DNA of 64,000 bases from Parietaria judaica (GCA_954871525.1 OX940862.1:43455732-43519731); one strand, 5' to 3'. Positions 33,117 to 46,881 are shown, counted from the first letter of the stretch. Notes: generated from the sequence alone by a model not told the origin. Numbers and translations: made by a program.

Positions 33117-35110
33117 ATGAGAGGGACGAAGCTACCTCTGAACCAGACGCAGAAGGTTCGCCTCCACAGAGCTCTCGAATCTCTCTCCGCTCCTCTCTAC
33201 TCCGACGCCTCCGTCACCGTCGCCGATCCCATCTCCGTCAACCTCGAAGATGGCGTCCTCAAGTCAGTCAACCTCCATTCCATTAGAAACTATTTACATA
33301 TATATATATATGTGTGTGTGTGTGTGTTAATCTGCAGTACTGGTGATTTGCAGGGGACACGGGACAACGGAGCTGAACGGGGAAGTGGTGGCGACGGTCT
33401 GCGGAGTGGTGGAGCGAGTGAACAAACTGGTGTATGTCCGATCCTTGCGAGCTCGCTACAAGCCTGAGGTCGGAGACATCGTCGTTGGCCGCGTCCTTGA
33501 GGTATCTTCAGAAATGAATCCCCACATACATTGACTTACTTCTTTCCTTGAATGCTCTTCGATCAAGCCGAGAAATCACGCTCGTCGGGCCCCCAAATTT
33601 CTTTTAATTAAGTATGAAAAGACTGATTATTGAATACCTTAAGGGCCCAACAAAACACTACAACCGGGCCCTGTGAGTAATTAGGCGTTAATCAAATGTC
33701 CGAGACTGTGAGGTTCAAATCGGATACCGACACACATATAGATAGGTTCCGATTTGTGAAAGTTTGATGCAGAAATGCGCGGGGAAAGTCAAAGCGAGAG
33801 TCTGAGGCTAGTTACGAACAATGTTGATCCTCGCTCCTTTTGGCCCGTGTCTAATTCGATGAAAGATTTTCGTTCTAATCAATCCGTGGTCAGGTCGCTC
33901 CGAAGCGCTGGAGGATCGAGATAAACCATAGCCAGAGTGCCGTCCTGATGCTCTCTTCAATGAACTTACCCGACGGAATCCAGGTATTCGTATTATCATT
34001 GGCTAACACGATATTCAGTCATTGGTGCTCTTGGCCGAATGACATTGATTAATTTGAGTCACGAAAATTGCTGTCTTGTTCCCTGATTTACCGTTTGTGT
34101 CAGAGTGGTTGCGTAGTCATTGGTATCGATTATAATTGTGATTCTTCTTGGAATGTTTTGGATAAGATCATGTTTTCTTGAATGTGAAGTTCGATTCGCA
34201 ACTCTCTCTTTCACGTTTCCTCGTCGATTTAACTTGGCTCTCGTTTTATTGTCCGATATCATAGAGGCGACGAACTGCTACAGATGAACTCAACATGCGT
34301 GCGTTCTTTGAAGAGGATGATGTGATCTGTGTAAGTCCGCCATTTTCAATCAAATAATAGCCGTAGATTTATCGCATGCTCGGTGTGGAAAAGCCTGTTT
34401 ATGTTCTTTGTCTTCTTCCTCCTACAGGCCGAAGTTCGCGGGTTTCAACATGATGGCTTACATCTCCAAGCCAGAAGCCAGAAGTATGGAAAGGTTCGTC
34501 CTATTTCACGCTTTCAAGTTTTCTTACATAAAACCTAGAAATGAAAAGGATCGTTCTGTTCCAAGCAACTTCCTCTCAATTATTATATCTATATATTGAT
34601 ATTTGATTGTTTCAACACCAATAATATATCAATATGTATATTTATTTATTGCAGCTCAAAAGGGGTCAATTGCTCACAGTATCTCCATATCTAGTAAAGA
34701 GAAGGAAGCAACATTTCCACCATTTAGAGAAGTATGGCGTTGACTTAATTCTAGGCTGCAACGGGTTCATTTGGGTCGGCGAACACGTTATTGTAACTGA
34801 CGATATGCTCGAAGATGAAGCGAACAAGTTAGAACAAGAACTAACGACCAAATCCAACAAAAGCTTCACTAGTCTTGAGGAAGAGTCACACACACCCTTG
34901 GAGATAAGGCAAAACATTTGTAGGCTGGCAAATGCGGTCCGTGTTCTGTCGTTCCTGGGATTCATCGTGACGGTGGAAGTGTTGACCGAGACGGTTGACT
35001 TGAGTGTCTCTCTGGGTGTCGAAATTCACGATATGCTCGGTTCGGAGTTCTGCGTTTTGGTCGCGGAGAAAGAGGCTGAGAGGAGAAGCTCGAACCGAAG
35101 GAAGCGGTGA
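33117..35110 (+). CDS. RRP4: Exosome complex subunit RRP4
   Basis: Six exons give 323 residues, close to the family's usual plant length: 33117-33262, 33354-33501, 33894-33983, 34265-34330, 34428-34493, 34655-35110, all with GT-AG borders. RRP4 is one of the three S1/KH cap proteins of the RNA exosome, which processes rRNA precursors and degrades RNA. The N-terminal region ends in GHGT. The S1 domain runs from about residue 50 to 130 (YVRSLRARYKPEVGDIVVGR, RWRIEIN). The KH domain follows from about 175, with the diagnostic LGCNGFIWVG. The C-terminus is basic (SSNRRKR). The frame is intact throughout. Its 3' end faces the MADS-like locus about 1 kb away. Confidence 0.95.
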
Positions 35111-36141
35111 CGGAAACCGAAATTTATGTGCATTGTTATTTTTTAGTCAGAGTGCCAAAAAAAAATTATAACCATTGAGTTTTGTAATTCTTTTTTAATC
35201 TGTATGGCAAAACAGCTGAATGTGAAATTATTTAGTACTTAAAATCGATTAGAATGAGTATTTGTGAAAATAGCCCTTATGATAAACCGGGAATGGGCTG
35301 AAAAGGGGGCCAAAACCCGACTCTGGTCCTGGTTACATCCGTGCCCTAATTGCCGGTACAAATTTTAACTGGAATGGTTCCAAAATAATTGTATTCCATC
35401 AATAATTAATCGACTTTAATATGATTCTTAGTTATGATCCTTGAACTTTTCATGTTGCATTCTTTCATTTTTAAGTTTGTTTTAGCAATTTACTCCCTAA
35501 CTTGTAAAGTGAAGCGATCTCCTGCATCGACCATAAATACTTGCATTATTATTTTTAGATAATTGAAGATTAAAAATTTGACATATGTTAAGTATCAAAA
35601 CACTGAGTAATATGTAATTATGTATATACATATTATATATATATATTAAATTAAAATTTAGAAAAATATACATTTTGTTCCTCAAAACTAAATCTTTTTA
35701 GAAGGGTCTCATCCTGTTAATATCATATCACAGCGTTACTTATTTATTTATGATGATAATCATGTTTATGTTCATTTTTTAGTATTTTAATCTAAATTAT
35801 ATCTAAACTACTCTCATATTATTTATCCCCCTCAAAACTATTTGTGCTAGACCGTATAAGATATAGTTTTTACTTAAAAAAATAAATAAAAGTAGAAGTT
35901 ATATATATATATATATATATAAAGTTTCCCTAAACGACAGTAATTAATTTACAAAAAAACCACTCACATACATATGAGTTTCTTGTTTACCAAGGAAGCC
36001 ACTCCAGTGTTTTTAGTTACTTTCCTTTTTGATTTTTACAACCAAACCCTGGCTTTCTTCTTCTGAGCTTCCAACAAACACAAACCCTTTCGTTTCTTCT
36101 TCTTCTTCTCATCACTCGATCTTCTCCCATTCTCTCTCCCC
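35111..36141. other. Intergenic region between RRP4 and the MADS-like locus
   Basis: AT-rich spacer with an (AT)n run at about 35899-35922, which is also a possible TATA region. A CT-rich stretch at 36090-36135 is a likely leader for the next locus. No other feature. Confidence 0.5.
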
Positions 36142-36614
36142 ATGAAAACCCACAAGATCTTCGAGGCCAGGAAGGAAACGGTCATGAGGAAGGCGGCCCA
36201 GCTCTCTTCCCGCTGCGACGCCCGTGTCTGCGTCCTCTGCTTCGCCCCCGACGGCACCTTCCACCACTGGCCCCGGGACCCATGTCCGTCATCTCAAGCT
36301 ACCGATCCGCGACTTGCAGGGGAAGCAAGAGCAAGCACCGAGAGAATCTAGGCCTCTCAAACGCCTTGGACGCAAAGATCACGGTGCTCCGACCACAGGT
36401 CGACGGCCGGAGAATCTCCGGAGGCGGATTGGATCTCCCTGCTTGGGAGGAGAAGCTCGCGGTGCTACCGGACGAGTCCCTGGTGGGTCTCTGGGGTTGC
36501 TTGGAGTCCAAGGTTCGCGCCATCGAGGCCCGAATCAAGTCTCTCTCGGCCGAGGCGGCAACGGAATTGCAGGATTCAAGCTCTTTACATGGCCGGGTAG
36601 TTAGAGCTGATTAG
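36142..36614 (+). pseudogene. Type I MADS-box-like gene with a frameshift
   Basis: From ATG 36142 the frame encodes FEARKETVMRKAAQLSSRCD then VCVLCFAPDGTFHHWP, the second half of a type I MADS domain as in AGL-type factors. The basic start of a full MADS domain is missing. At about 36280 one base appears to be missing: the reading frame ends soon after RDP, while the natural continuation (SVISSYRS... to a stop at 36612-36614) lies in another frame. The continued part has a possible coiled coil near its end. Either this is a recent pseudogene or the base is a sequencing error. CT-rich leader sequence precedes it, and ABP1 converges on it from the right. Confidence 0.6.
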
Positions 36615-37487
36615 GGTAGGGTTGTTTCCACGAAAGTCTGAATTAATGTAAAAATGTGATGAGATTTTTGTTGCGTGCATAACATAAGAGACATTATATA
36701 GATTATCAACTTTATATATGTACGAGTAAATTTTCGTTAATTTTCAATTTATTATTATTATTAGCGGTATAAGTACCAGAATGCTTCTCTACAAACAATA
36801 TTTTTATCGGAATTAGTACCCAAGGGTCGTATAATGGGGTTTTCCATTTGTATGTTCCAATTTTTCCATTAACCTCAAGTACTGAACATGCGTCTGCCTG
36901 TATTTTTTTTCCCGTTATTTTTTAAATTTATCAATTTATATACACATTTTTTTCCAATTCAAATTACACACCTAAAAAAAGCTGTAAACGTGTCCACGGC
37001 TAAATGCTAATGAGACTATTAAGGATGGAACGGAACAGTTTTTCCGTTATAAACTCCGGGTTTAGTTTTAAAAAGATGTTGAGGAACCAGAACACGACAG
37101 TTTTTTTTTAATCAATTCCATAACTGATTCGGACACGCGGATATAAATTGGCACATGTAGAACGTCCCGATGAAGATTCATCAAGTATTTTAAATAAATT
37201 AATTAACATAAGAAATTATTAAAATATCAAAACCGAAACCCACATTTTGGATTCCGTTTTTTTTTTCTTTTCTTTTCTCAAGCCCTAATATAATATGGAT
37301 GCAGTTCTTAGACTGCTATATACACAAAATTCATCCATGTAACATCTTCACCAAAAGAAAGGTTTAAAACCGAGTACAACCAGTATAGGCGAGGTAAAAC
37401 GACTCATTTTCGTGTCCGTAAGATTGGAATCTTTAAAGTTAGAACGCTGTTTTTTACAGATTTGCTTTTGATCATACATTCCTACAG
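36615..37487. other. Intergenic region between the convergent MADS-like and ABP1 loci
   Basis: AT-rich; contains the 3' regions of both neighbours. No further gene recognised. Confidence 0.5.
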
Positions 37488-39462
<1,975 letters not shown>

Positions 39463-40020
39463 TACTGCAAAAATGGAAAATAGGAGAAGTGTCCAGAGCT
39501 TCTCTTTCGTCTTAAGTTATAAAATTTTGACCAAGATTTCCGGTATAAATAGTTGAGCTTTATATAAGTGTGTTGAGATATAATGAATTAATTCCGTCTT
39601 ATCGAATTAACGTTTCTTAAAGTAGAATGAATCAAGGTTCTAAATGTTACTTTTCACGCCGTTTCACTTTCTTCATTTTACGGACATGTCGCATACCGAT
39701 GGGCAAGTTTGAAAAGAAAAAAAAAAGCTGCATACCATGAATACCGCATAAGTTTCACGGGCACTGCATGCCGACGGAAATTCTGGAATATAATTTTAAG
39801 TATTTTGACAGCTCAAAATTACTTATTTATCACCATAAAACATAAATAAATAAAAAATCACACTGATAATAAGACATCATATTGATATATTATAGTTGTA
39901 TTTATATAAAAATAAGAGTTATACTTGTAACTTATATAAAAATATAAATATAGGACTACAATAAATGACATAATTTATAATTATAATTATGTATATATAT
40001 ATATATATATTAAATATAAG
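39463..40020. other. ABP1 upstream region
   Basis: AT-rich 5' flank of ABP1. No obvious second gene. An (AT)n run lies at about 39992-40010. Confidence 0.45.
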
Positions 40021-40180
40021 CTTATTACGGGTCAAAAGTAGCCAAGTTATTCACAAATAGGACAAGTCAACTTTTAAAAATTATGGCAAAAATATATAAG
40101 TTCACATTCTTTTGGTTAATCAGTATACCTCATTTATTTTTTTTTGTTAGTTTTTTTTTACTATCATATTAGTGAAGGAA
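40021..40180. repeat. Truncated relative of the 13203-13697 MITE
   Basis: TTATTACGGGTCAAAAGTAG, then CCAAGTTATTCACAAATAGG resembles the left end of the MITE at 13203. Similarity extends to the T-rich block near 40135. The opposite end was not found. Confidence 0.5.
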
Positions 40181-40229
40181 AAATATGACAACGGAAGCGT
40201 ATAACTATGTAATAGTGTAATATAAAATA

Positions 40230-40960
40230 TAAGTTTTGAGAAAATTTTCATATATTTAAAGACCTTTTATGAAAACTTGAAACACAAAAAGTGTAGATCT
40301 ATCTCTTAGATTTTCAACCATAGGTCGTTTATAAAATTTGGAGTAAAAATTAGTGGGTTATGCCAAAAATACGAAAGCTATACAATTTATCTATGAGTTC
40401 GGAGTTATTAACTCCGAAGTCGGCGTTACTAACTCCGAAGTCAGTGTTAGAAACTTTGAATTCGTTGTTAGAAACCCCGAATTCGGTGTTAGCAATCTTC
40501 TATGTCAAACTTTGACTTTAGAGCTGCTAACGCCGACCTCGAGGTTGCTAACACCGACCATTCAGAACTTAACATCAACCTCAAAGATAGCAACGCCGAA
40601 TTCGGATATACTAACTCCGTAGTATATTTGCACATATTTCGTATTTTTTGACATAAATTACTCATACTTTGAAATTTATAAATTACATACCGTTGGAAAG
40701 ATAAAAGATAGATTTACAACTTTTTAGTTTTAAGTTACATCATAAAAGTTCTTTAAGTATATTAAAAATTTGCCTGAAACAAATATGTTGCATTACATTA
40801 ATCTCAAGTATTATTTTGGTTGAAATTTCGTATGTTTATTGAACTTTTTTTATAAAACGCAAAATACTAAAGTTGTACACCTATCTCATAGCTTTCCTAC
40901 CATAGGCCATTTGCTACACTTGGACAAAAAACGAGTAAGTTATGCCAAATTTCGGGATTA
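40230..40960. repeat. Large imperfect hairpin with a minisatellite at its centre and a third partial arm
   Basis: The segment 40240-40370 (with ACCATAGGTCGTTTATAAAA and GGGTTATGCC) is complementary to 40640-40790. A third, direct copy of the arm lies at about 40850-40960 (ACCATAGGCCATTTGC, AGTAAGTTATGCC). This looks like a foldback element or a nested set of related copies. No target duplication identified and no coding capacity. Confidence 0.6.
40375..40625. repeat. About 21-bp minisatellite, polarity reversing at its midpoint
   Basis: The left half repeats GTTACTAACTCCGAAGTCGG-type units (about 40395-40500). The right half repeats GCTAACGCCGACCTCGAGGTT-type units (about 40520-40625), which is the reverse complement. 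It forms the loop of the surrounding hairpin. The open frame through it is a repeat artefact. Confidence 0.7.
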
Positions 40961-41107
40961 TATATTGAGTAGGAGTATTTTGATACGCAAATAGTGGATA
41001 TTACTAGTTTTCATATTTTTAAACATTCACATCTACTATTTTTTTTATTTGTGTCATTGTCCTTTAACGAAAGAGTTATTTGTGTCATTTAGTTCTAAAA
41101 TAATAAA

Positions 41108-41619
41108 GGAAATTTGCGGCGAAAGTCATCAACCTCATAATTCTTTTAAAACTAAGTTACTAAACTCATATTTTAGCGAAGAAAGTTATCGAACTCATCA
41201 ATTTCTTAAAGATAAGTCACGAAACTCATTTTTTGGCAACAAAAATGGCTAAAGTCACACTTCTATTGCAAACATACCCTTACAACATTAAATGCCACTT
41301 TTTTTTTTGCCATGCTAGACATGCCACATCACTATAAATACTTACATGCCATATGTGAGCCTTCCTCGACCTTACTCCTGACTGTGTTATACTACCCATA
41401 TTCAGGCGTATTCCAGCGATGCGAGCTAATACGGGCAATAGGTTGTTGTCGGGAGGACGATGGCGCGCCTAACATTTTAAAAAATGTGGAATTTAACGTT
41501 GTAAGGGTGTATTTACAATTAAAGTATGACGATAGTGACTTTCACTGCCAAATAAAATGAGTTTAGAGAATTATTTGTGAAAAAGCTGATGAGTTTGATG
41601 ACTTACGCCGCAAATTCCC
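41108..41619. mobile_element. MULE-type foldback MITE with 10-bp flanking repeat
   Basis: The ends are GGAAATTTGCGGCGAAAGTC at left and GACTTACGCCGCAAATTCCC at right. AAATAATAAA is present on both sides (41098-41107 and 41620-41629), of which 9 bp would be a normal MULE duplication. Arms remain similar inward, for example CATACCCTTACAACATTAAA against the complement near 41490. 512 bp, no coding capacity. Confidence 0.82.
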
Positions 41620-41717
41620 AAATAATAAATATTAGAGAAAGAATTTGCTAAATGACCTCGGTTTGGATTTCATTAAAAAGCTTACCATCTAATATCCACT
41701 GCCACAAAATAAAACAC

Positions 41718-42935
41718 CAGGGCCGTGCCTGAGATTTTCGGGGCCTAGGAGGAGAATTTTGGGGCCCCCTACTGTTATTGCAAAAAATAATTTTGATACA
41801 AAATTGTATACAATATTTATATAATAAATAAATTCTCATTCAAATAAGACGCTTCTAGCATTTTTAGAAGAAAAAATGTTAATAAACTCTGCATAATAGA
41901 GTTTCTCGACCATGTCATTTTCGATAGACAATGTAGCTAAACCACTCAGCCTCTTGAGACATGGTTGATCAAAGATAAGACTTGATCAATTTTAACTTTA
42001 AGAAGCTTCTGCATGCGCAATTTTGACCGGTATGGTTAACATGATTCGGTAGACAATCCAAGTATTTGGATAACGACAATCCAATTCTTGTATGTAATTC
42101 AAAATATCGATCGCTCTCTTCCTCTCAGTTGGCACGTTCATACTTAGGATTTCTAATTCCTTCAAGAGATCATCCGCATCATTATCTGGAACTTGATTGT
42201 GCTCCATTGCCTTTGTAAGGTTAGTGTAAAATCTCTTCAAACTATCTCTATATTAAGCTTTTAGCTTCTTCATATCAAGTAAAAGCCCAAATTACTTTAC
42301 AAAATTATGAAATTGTTCAAACTTAAATGAAAAAGAAAATGACTTCAATTTTTTTGTTATTTTTAAAGTAACTATATAAGCCATATGTCAAAGTACCAAA
42401 TGATATGTTCTAACTTGATATTGAATGAAGATATAGCTTATCAGCAAAAAATAGTGAGTTTTGGACATTTCTTTGCCAGATTGTGTCACTGCTACCCTGC
42501 CACTATCATCAATTTTTTTTTATTGTTTTTTTTTTCCGAGCTCTTCGCTTGTCTATGAAATTCGGTTATGTTTCCAATTCACTTGCAATCTCTAAAGCAT
42601 CTATCACATTAGTCTCAAATCTAGTTTCTCTGTATTCTATCAAGTTAACATTAAGTGATATTAATTAATTCAGATGCCCTATGAGAATTAGGTAGATGCC
42701 CATTTATTAAAGTTAAGTAATATAAATTAATTTTTTTGGGCTCTTAAATTTAATTTAAGTAATATTAATATCAATTAATTTTAGGGCCCCTAAGCTTAAT
42801 TTAAAAGTGTCTAGATTTTTTTTTAAAAAAAGTTATGTGACATTGGGGGCCTAAATTTGATTTTTGGGCCCTCTAAATTTGAGAATATTTTTTAGTAAAG
42901 ACGCGCGTCTACCCCACCTCCCGTACACGGCTCTG
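41718..42935 (-). mobile_element. Degenerate hAT element with transposase remnant
   Basis: It starts CAGGGCCGTG and ends CACGGCTCTG, an imperfect terminal inverted repeat. Flanks TAAAACAC and CAAATTAC match at 5 of 8 bases, consistent with an old 8-bp duplication. GGGGCC/GGCCCC-rich subterminal sequence is typical. The interior keeps only the transposase C-terminus; the rest was deleted or has decayed. Confidence 0.7.
41880..42240 (-). pseudogene. hAT transposase C-terminal remnant (dimerisation domain)
   Basis: The minus strand encodes DLLKELEILSMNVPTE, then YPNTWIVYRIMLTIPVKIAH, the hAT C-terminal dimerisation region of the plant TTF-type/DUF4371 transposases. It breaks shortly afterwards. 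Similarity resumes with stops and a frameshift (SGLATLSIENDMVEKL near 41900). Upstream domains are missing. Confidence 0.75.
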
Positions 42936-43265
42936 CAAATTACTATTCTAAAATTATATGAATCTTCGTATAAACTCAAATAAGACTATTCTTAAAAATA
43001 CCCGATATCATAGGTGTGACAACTGCACGACAGAACAAGAAGAACAAGCGAGGGAAACCAGAAACGACACGCCGTTTTCTGGTTAAAAGACTTGTCTAAA
43101 ATTATCACATGGTCCTCATTCTTTCTCGATAATTCCACATCAGTCCCCTTTCTTCTAAACGGAAATTGACCCTCCAATCCATCTGAGAGCTGCTGGCTCA
43201 AAGCTCAAAAATCCTTCCATGGAAGCTCACACTCCTCATCTCTGAAACCCGCCACACATTTCGAG

Positions 43266-43400
43266 GTACGTATAGATATAATCACTCTCTCGTAGTTGCT
43301 TTCAGATTTCCTTCGAACAGAGCTTCGTTTTCAATCCAAACACGGACTGGAACTGTGTAACCCTAGCTAATTATGGCTCGCCATTTTTGAATTTCTGCAG
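43266..43400 (+). other. Probable 5' UTR intron of the mTERF4 gene
   Basis: CGAG|GTACGT at 43266 and TTTCTGCAG ending 43400 bound a 135-bp intron 22 bp before the ATG. Both sites fit plant consensus. Confidence 0.55.
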
Positions 43401-43422
43401 GTTTTTGAAATAGCTTATAAAC

Positions 43423-44997
43423 ATGAAGATAAGCTACAGCGCTGTGACAAAACCCAGCTTTTTGCTTGTGCGTCCAGATTTTCCGGCTCTTGTATCGCTT
43501 AAACCCCATTTATTTTCAATCCCTGTTCTTCGGATCCTTCGCAGGCATGAGAGGTTCGTAGGGATGGTCACCAACTCTCGCTACTCCACTGCCGAGAGAA
43601 CGCCTTCGAAGAGGTCTGCGGGCTCGAATCGTTTGGGTAAAAGACCGGGAAATCCGTCTTCTTCGTCGCCGTCGAGCTATGATCGCCCGAGCTTGTTGGA
43701 AATGAAGAACGAGAGAGCCGAGATCCGCGCCACGGTGTACAAGTTCCTCCGGGAGCTCGGCATCGTCCCCGACGAGCTCGACGGGCTGGAACTCCCGGTG
43801 ACGGTTTCCGTCATGAAGGAACGGGTCGAATTTCTGCAGAGTGTAGGGCTTACTATTGAAGATATCAACAACTATCCGCTCGTCTTGGGGTGTAGCGTGA
43901 AGAAGAACATGATTCCGGTGCTTGATTATCTCGGGAAATTAGGCGTGAGAAAATCGACATTCACGAATTTCTTGCGGAGATACCCTCAGGTGCTTCACGC
44001 CAGCGTCGTCGTTGACCTTGCTCCGGTGGTGAAGTACCTTCAGGGGATGGACATAAAGCTCAACGATATTCCGCGGGTGCTCGAAAAATATCCCGAGGTT
44101 ATGGGGTTCAAGCTCGAAGGGACGATGAGCACTTCCGTAGCGTTTCTGGTCGGAATCGGAGTGGCTAGAAGGGAGATCGGAGGGATTTTGACTCGTTTTC
44201 CTGAGATTTTGGGGATGCGAGTGGGTCGGGTGATCAAGCCCTTCGTTGAGTATCTCGAGAATCTGGGAATCCCGAGATTGGCCGTGGCTAGATTGATCGA
44301 GCAGAGACCACAGATTCTGGGGTTCGGTTTGGACGAGAAGGTGAAACCGAATGTCGAGTCTCTTTCAGAGTTCCACGTTCGCCAAGTAAGCATTGCTTCC
44401 GTGGTGGCGCAATACCCGGAGTTACTGGGGCTCGATCTGAAGTCAAAGCTTGAAACTCAAAGAAATCATCTCAACTCGCTCGTCGGTTTAGACCCCGACG
44501 AGTTCGGAAGAGTCGTCGAGAAGATGCCTCAGGTTGTTAGCCTGAGCAAGTCTTCTATGATTAAACACGTCGATTTCCTCAAACAATGCGGGTTCACGTC
44601 CGAGCAATCGAGGAGCATGATCGCGACGTGTCCCCAGTTGCTCGCCTTGAATCTCGAGATCATGAAACTCGGATTCAGTTTCTTCAAGACCGAGATGGGA
44701 AGGCCGTTGGACGATCTGGCCGATTTCCCGGCATTCTTCACCTACGGTCTGGAATCCACCATCAAACCTCGGCACAAGATGGTGGCGAGAAAAGGGTTGA
44801 AGTGCTCGCTGGCGTGGATGCTGAACTGCTCCGACGAGAGGTTCAAGCAGAGGATGGATTACGATACGATCGACATGGACGAGATGGAGCCGGAGGCTTC
44901 TGATTTCGACATGAACACTTTGATGGAGCCGAGGAGCGACGACGAATCGGGTTCCGTGTCGGTTTACGAAGACAGCGACGACGACAATGATGACTAA
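43423..44997 (+). CDS. MTERF4: mTERF4 (BSM/RUGOSA2), chloroplast transcription/splicing factor
   Basis: A single exon encodes 524 residues. The first about 60 residues are rich in Ser, Arg and aliphatics and look like an organelle transit peptide. From about residue 120 to 460 there are roughly eight mTERF repeats with the recurrent P-x-x-L/V-x-x-x-v-x-x-L-x-x-L-G pattern (NYPLVLGCSV, RYPQVLHASV, KYPEVMGFKL, RFPEILGMRV, QRPQILGFGL, QYPELLGLDL). The acidic tail includes DYDTIDMDEMEPEASDFDMN and NTLMEPRSDDESGS, characteristic of BSM/RUG2. In Arabidopsis this protein is needed for chloroplast group II intron splicing and plastid development. The frame is intact, and it converges with RPH1 about 0.5 kb downstream. 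Confidence 0.92.
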   Translation: MKISYSAVTKPSFLLVRPDFPALVSLKPHLFSIPVLRILRRHERFVGMVTNSRYSTAERTPSKRSAGSNRLGKRPGNPSSSSPSSYDRPSLLEMKNERAEIRATVYKFLRELGIVPDELDGLELPVTVSVMKERVEFLQSVGLTIEDINNYPLVLGCSVKKNMIPVLDYLGKLGVRKSTFTNFLRRYPQVLHASVVVDLAPVVKYLQGMDIKLNDIPRVLEKYPEVMGFKLEGTMSTSVAFLVGIGVARREIGGILTRFPEILGMRVGRVIKPFVEYLENLGIPRLAVARLIEQRPQILGFGLDEKVKPNVESLSEFHVRQVSIASVVAQYPELLGLDLKSKLETQRNHLNSLVGLDPDEFGRVVEKMPQVVSLSKSSMIKHVDFLKQCGFTSEQSRSMIATCPQLLALNLEIMKLGFSFFKTEMGRPLDDLADFPAFFTYGLESTIKPRHKMVARKGLKCSLAWMLNCSDERFKQRMDYDTIDMDEMEPEASDFDMNTLMEPRSDDESGSVSVYEDSDDDNDD

Positions 44998-45526
44998 GTA
45001 TAGGATGATGCTTCATTATTGTTGTGGAGGTGAGAATGTTGTTAATGTTTGTCAAGTGGAAGCTCCATGGATGATTGTATAATTTATTACACAGGAATCA
45101 TACCTGATGCTTGTGTCGTACGTAAGTAATAATATAGATTAAATATTGTTTTCACTTTTCACAGTATTATTTGATATTACTTTACAATTAAGTTGTAATT
45201 TAATTAAGGTAGTGGAATTGTTTCAAATGTATTAATTCCGTGTCGATTCCGTACTCAGCTTTTGTTAAGTTTCTGATCTAAATCCGATTTCTTGACCCAA
45301 ACTTTGTTTGAAATGATGCCGTGATAGCAACTCTTCGGACATTCCCTTCAAAGTTATCGGGCCAAAACCGAGCTTCGGGGCCAAAATTTCCCCCCTCGGT
45401 TATTCGGTTTCTGCTTCTCATGCGAAAATATTGGCCATTTGAATAAATAATACAATAAAATTGTGAGCCTCATAATAATACATCACATTTTGATGAGAAC
45501 CAAAATGGCAAAAGAAATCCCTTTCC
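44998..45526. other. Intergenic region between convergent mTERF4 and RPH1
   Basis: Contains the 3' untranslated regions of both genes. No other feature seen. Confidence 0.55.
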
Positions 45527-46881
45527 CTAGTCTCTTCTTTGTAGCCACCCAAGCTGTGCCAATCAAACCATAATTCTCATCAGAATAAGCAGATTATTAT
45601 ATTTCATTCATCAGAAGTAGGAAAAAAATACGAGCTTTAAAAATAGCGGTTTTTTTCTTCTTTTCCCTCCGTACCTTCCATGCATACATTCCGAAGAATG
45701 CTACTACATCAGCGGACCAAACGACTGCGAAAGACTTCAAAAAGAACGGGATAGCGACGTTGAGCAGCGGTACGAGAAGGAAGAGATAGTTCAGAGCTTC
45801 CTTCTCGTTCTTTGAGCAGTCTCGCGCCCGTAACGACGGAATCGCTGCCAATAAAAAGGAACCTTGTTACGCAAGTTAACGACCACAATGATGAGTAAAC
45901 TAATGTACCTATAATGCAAAATATAATTGAGCAATTGACATCAGTGCCCCCTCAAATTCACTAACAGGTTCACTCTGCCCCATTTACTTTTTTCTGTAGC
46001 ATTTTGTCCCCTCTCTATTTAAAATTGACATCAACCTTACATACATAATGCATTACTTGTTCAATACGGAATCGTTATTGATAACATTATCAACTTTAAC
46101 GAGGGAAAAATAAAACTACATTTTTGCTCAGAAACAAGGTCGCTATTTCTATGAATTCTATAACAGAGAGAGAAGGGACATTTGCACTAATTTGAAAGTT
46201 GTGGGGGCAAAGTGCACCAAAAGTAGAGTACGTTTAAACTTTAAATTAAAGACTTACTAAACATCCAAATCGACCACATTCCCATGAGCCTCCATAAGTC
46301 CGGTTCGTTGGACGGGAACAACAGATTGAACGACAAAGCGCCACCTACCGCCATTGAGACGTAAGCCTGAACCTCGAAAACCGTGTACAGCGTACTCCCC
46401 GGCACCGCCGGATTCTTGCTGGCCGTCGAAGCCCTCGGTGCAAAAGTCGCCGCCGTTTTCTGAACAACCTATGGCCCAACAGATGTAAAAACAATTAGCA
46501 TTATTTGAAGTCCTTTGGTATATGCTAAAAACAAGATTATACATGCATCGTCGGGGTGAAACCGGGTCCGAAACCTACTAAAAGAAGATCCGGATTTGTA
46601 TCCGGGTCTTTTTAGAAAACGGTATCAATTAGAGAAGGAACCTTTTTGAGGTCTTTGTCGAGCGGAGCATCGGAAGGAGAAGCCTCTGGTCTTGTGGTTG
46701 TCGTTTCTTGCTCGCTGTCCTCTACTTCGTTGGGACTGGCTCTGGTTCTGATCGCCGGGGATCTCAGGCCGCGAAATGCCACGGCGGCGGCGCGCGAGTG
46801 GGAGGGGAATATCCCGGCGAGGATCGCCGGCGAGGGCGGAGCATTGCCGGCGAAGCGGGACGTGGAAGGCAGGGCGTTCAT
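45527..46881 (-). CDS. RPH1: RPH1 (resistance to Phytophthora 1), chloroplast membrane protein
   Basis: Four exons on the minus strand give 215 residues: 46642-46881, 46258-46468, 45675-45844, 45527-45553. The tiny last exon encodes LGWLQRRD and a TAG. The first about 45 residues are Ala/Ser/Arg-rich, as in a chloroplast transit peptide. The body contains KDLKKVVQKTAATFAPRAST, VPGSTLYTVFEVQAYVSMAV, GALSFNLLFPSNEPDLWRLM and FAVVWSADVVAFFGMYAWK, with three to four hydrophobic segments, matching plant RPH1. I chose ATG 46881; an upstream in-frame ATG at 46953 would place the G-box inside the coding region. Arabidopsis RPH1 contributes to immunity against Phytophthora through the chloroplast. Intron 2 carries a MITE-like insertion. 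Confidence 0.9.
45938..46222. repeat. MITE-like imperfect inverted repeat in RPH1 intron 2
   Basis: AGTGCCCCCTCAAATTCACT at left and AAGTTGTGGGGGCAAAGTGC at right are imperfectly complementary, as are CATTTTGTCCCCTCTCT and AGAGAGAAGGGACATTTGCA. Exact ends and target duplication could not be fixed. Confidence 0.45.

Noticed and set aside
33295..33330. TA/TG microsatellite in RRP4 intron 1 as a regulatory site
   Set aside because: Simple dinucleotide repeat within a normal intron, with no evidence of function.
40353..40622. 89-codon ORF with repeated VTNSEVGV-like motifs
   Set aside because: It is the translation of the polarity-switching minisatellite.
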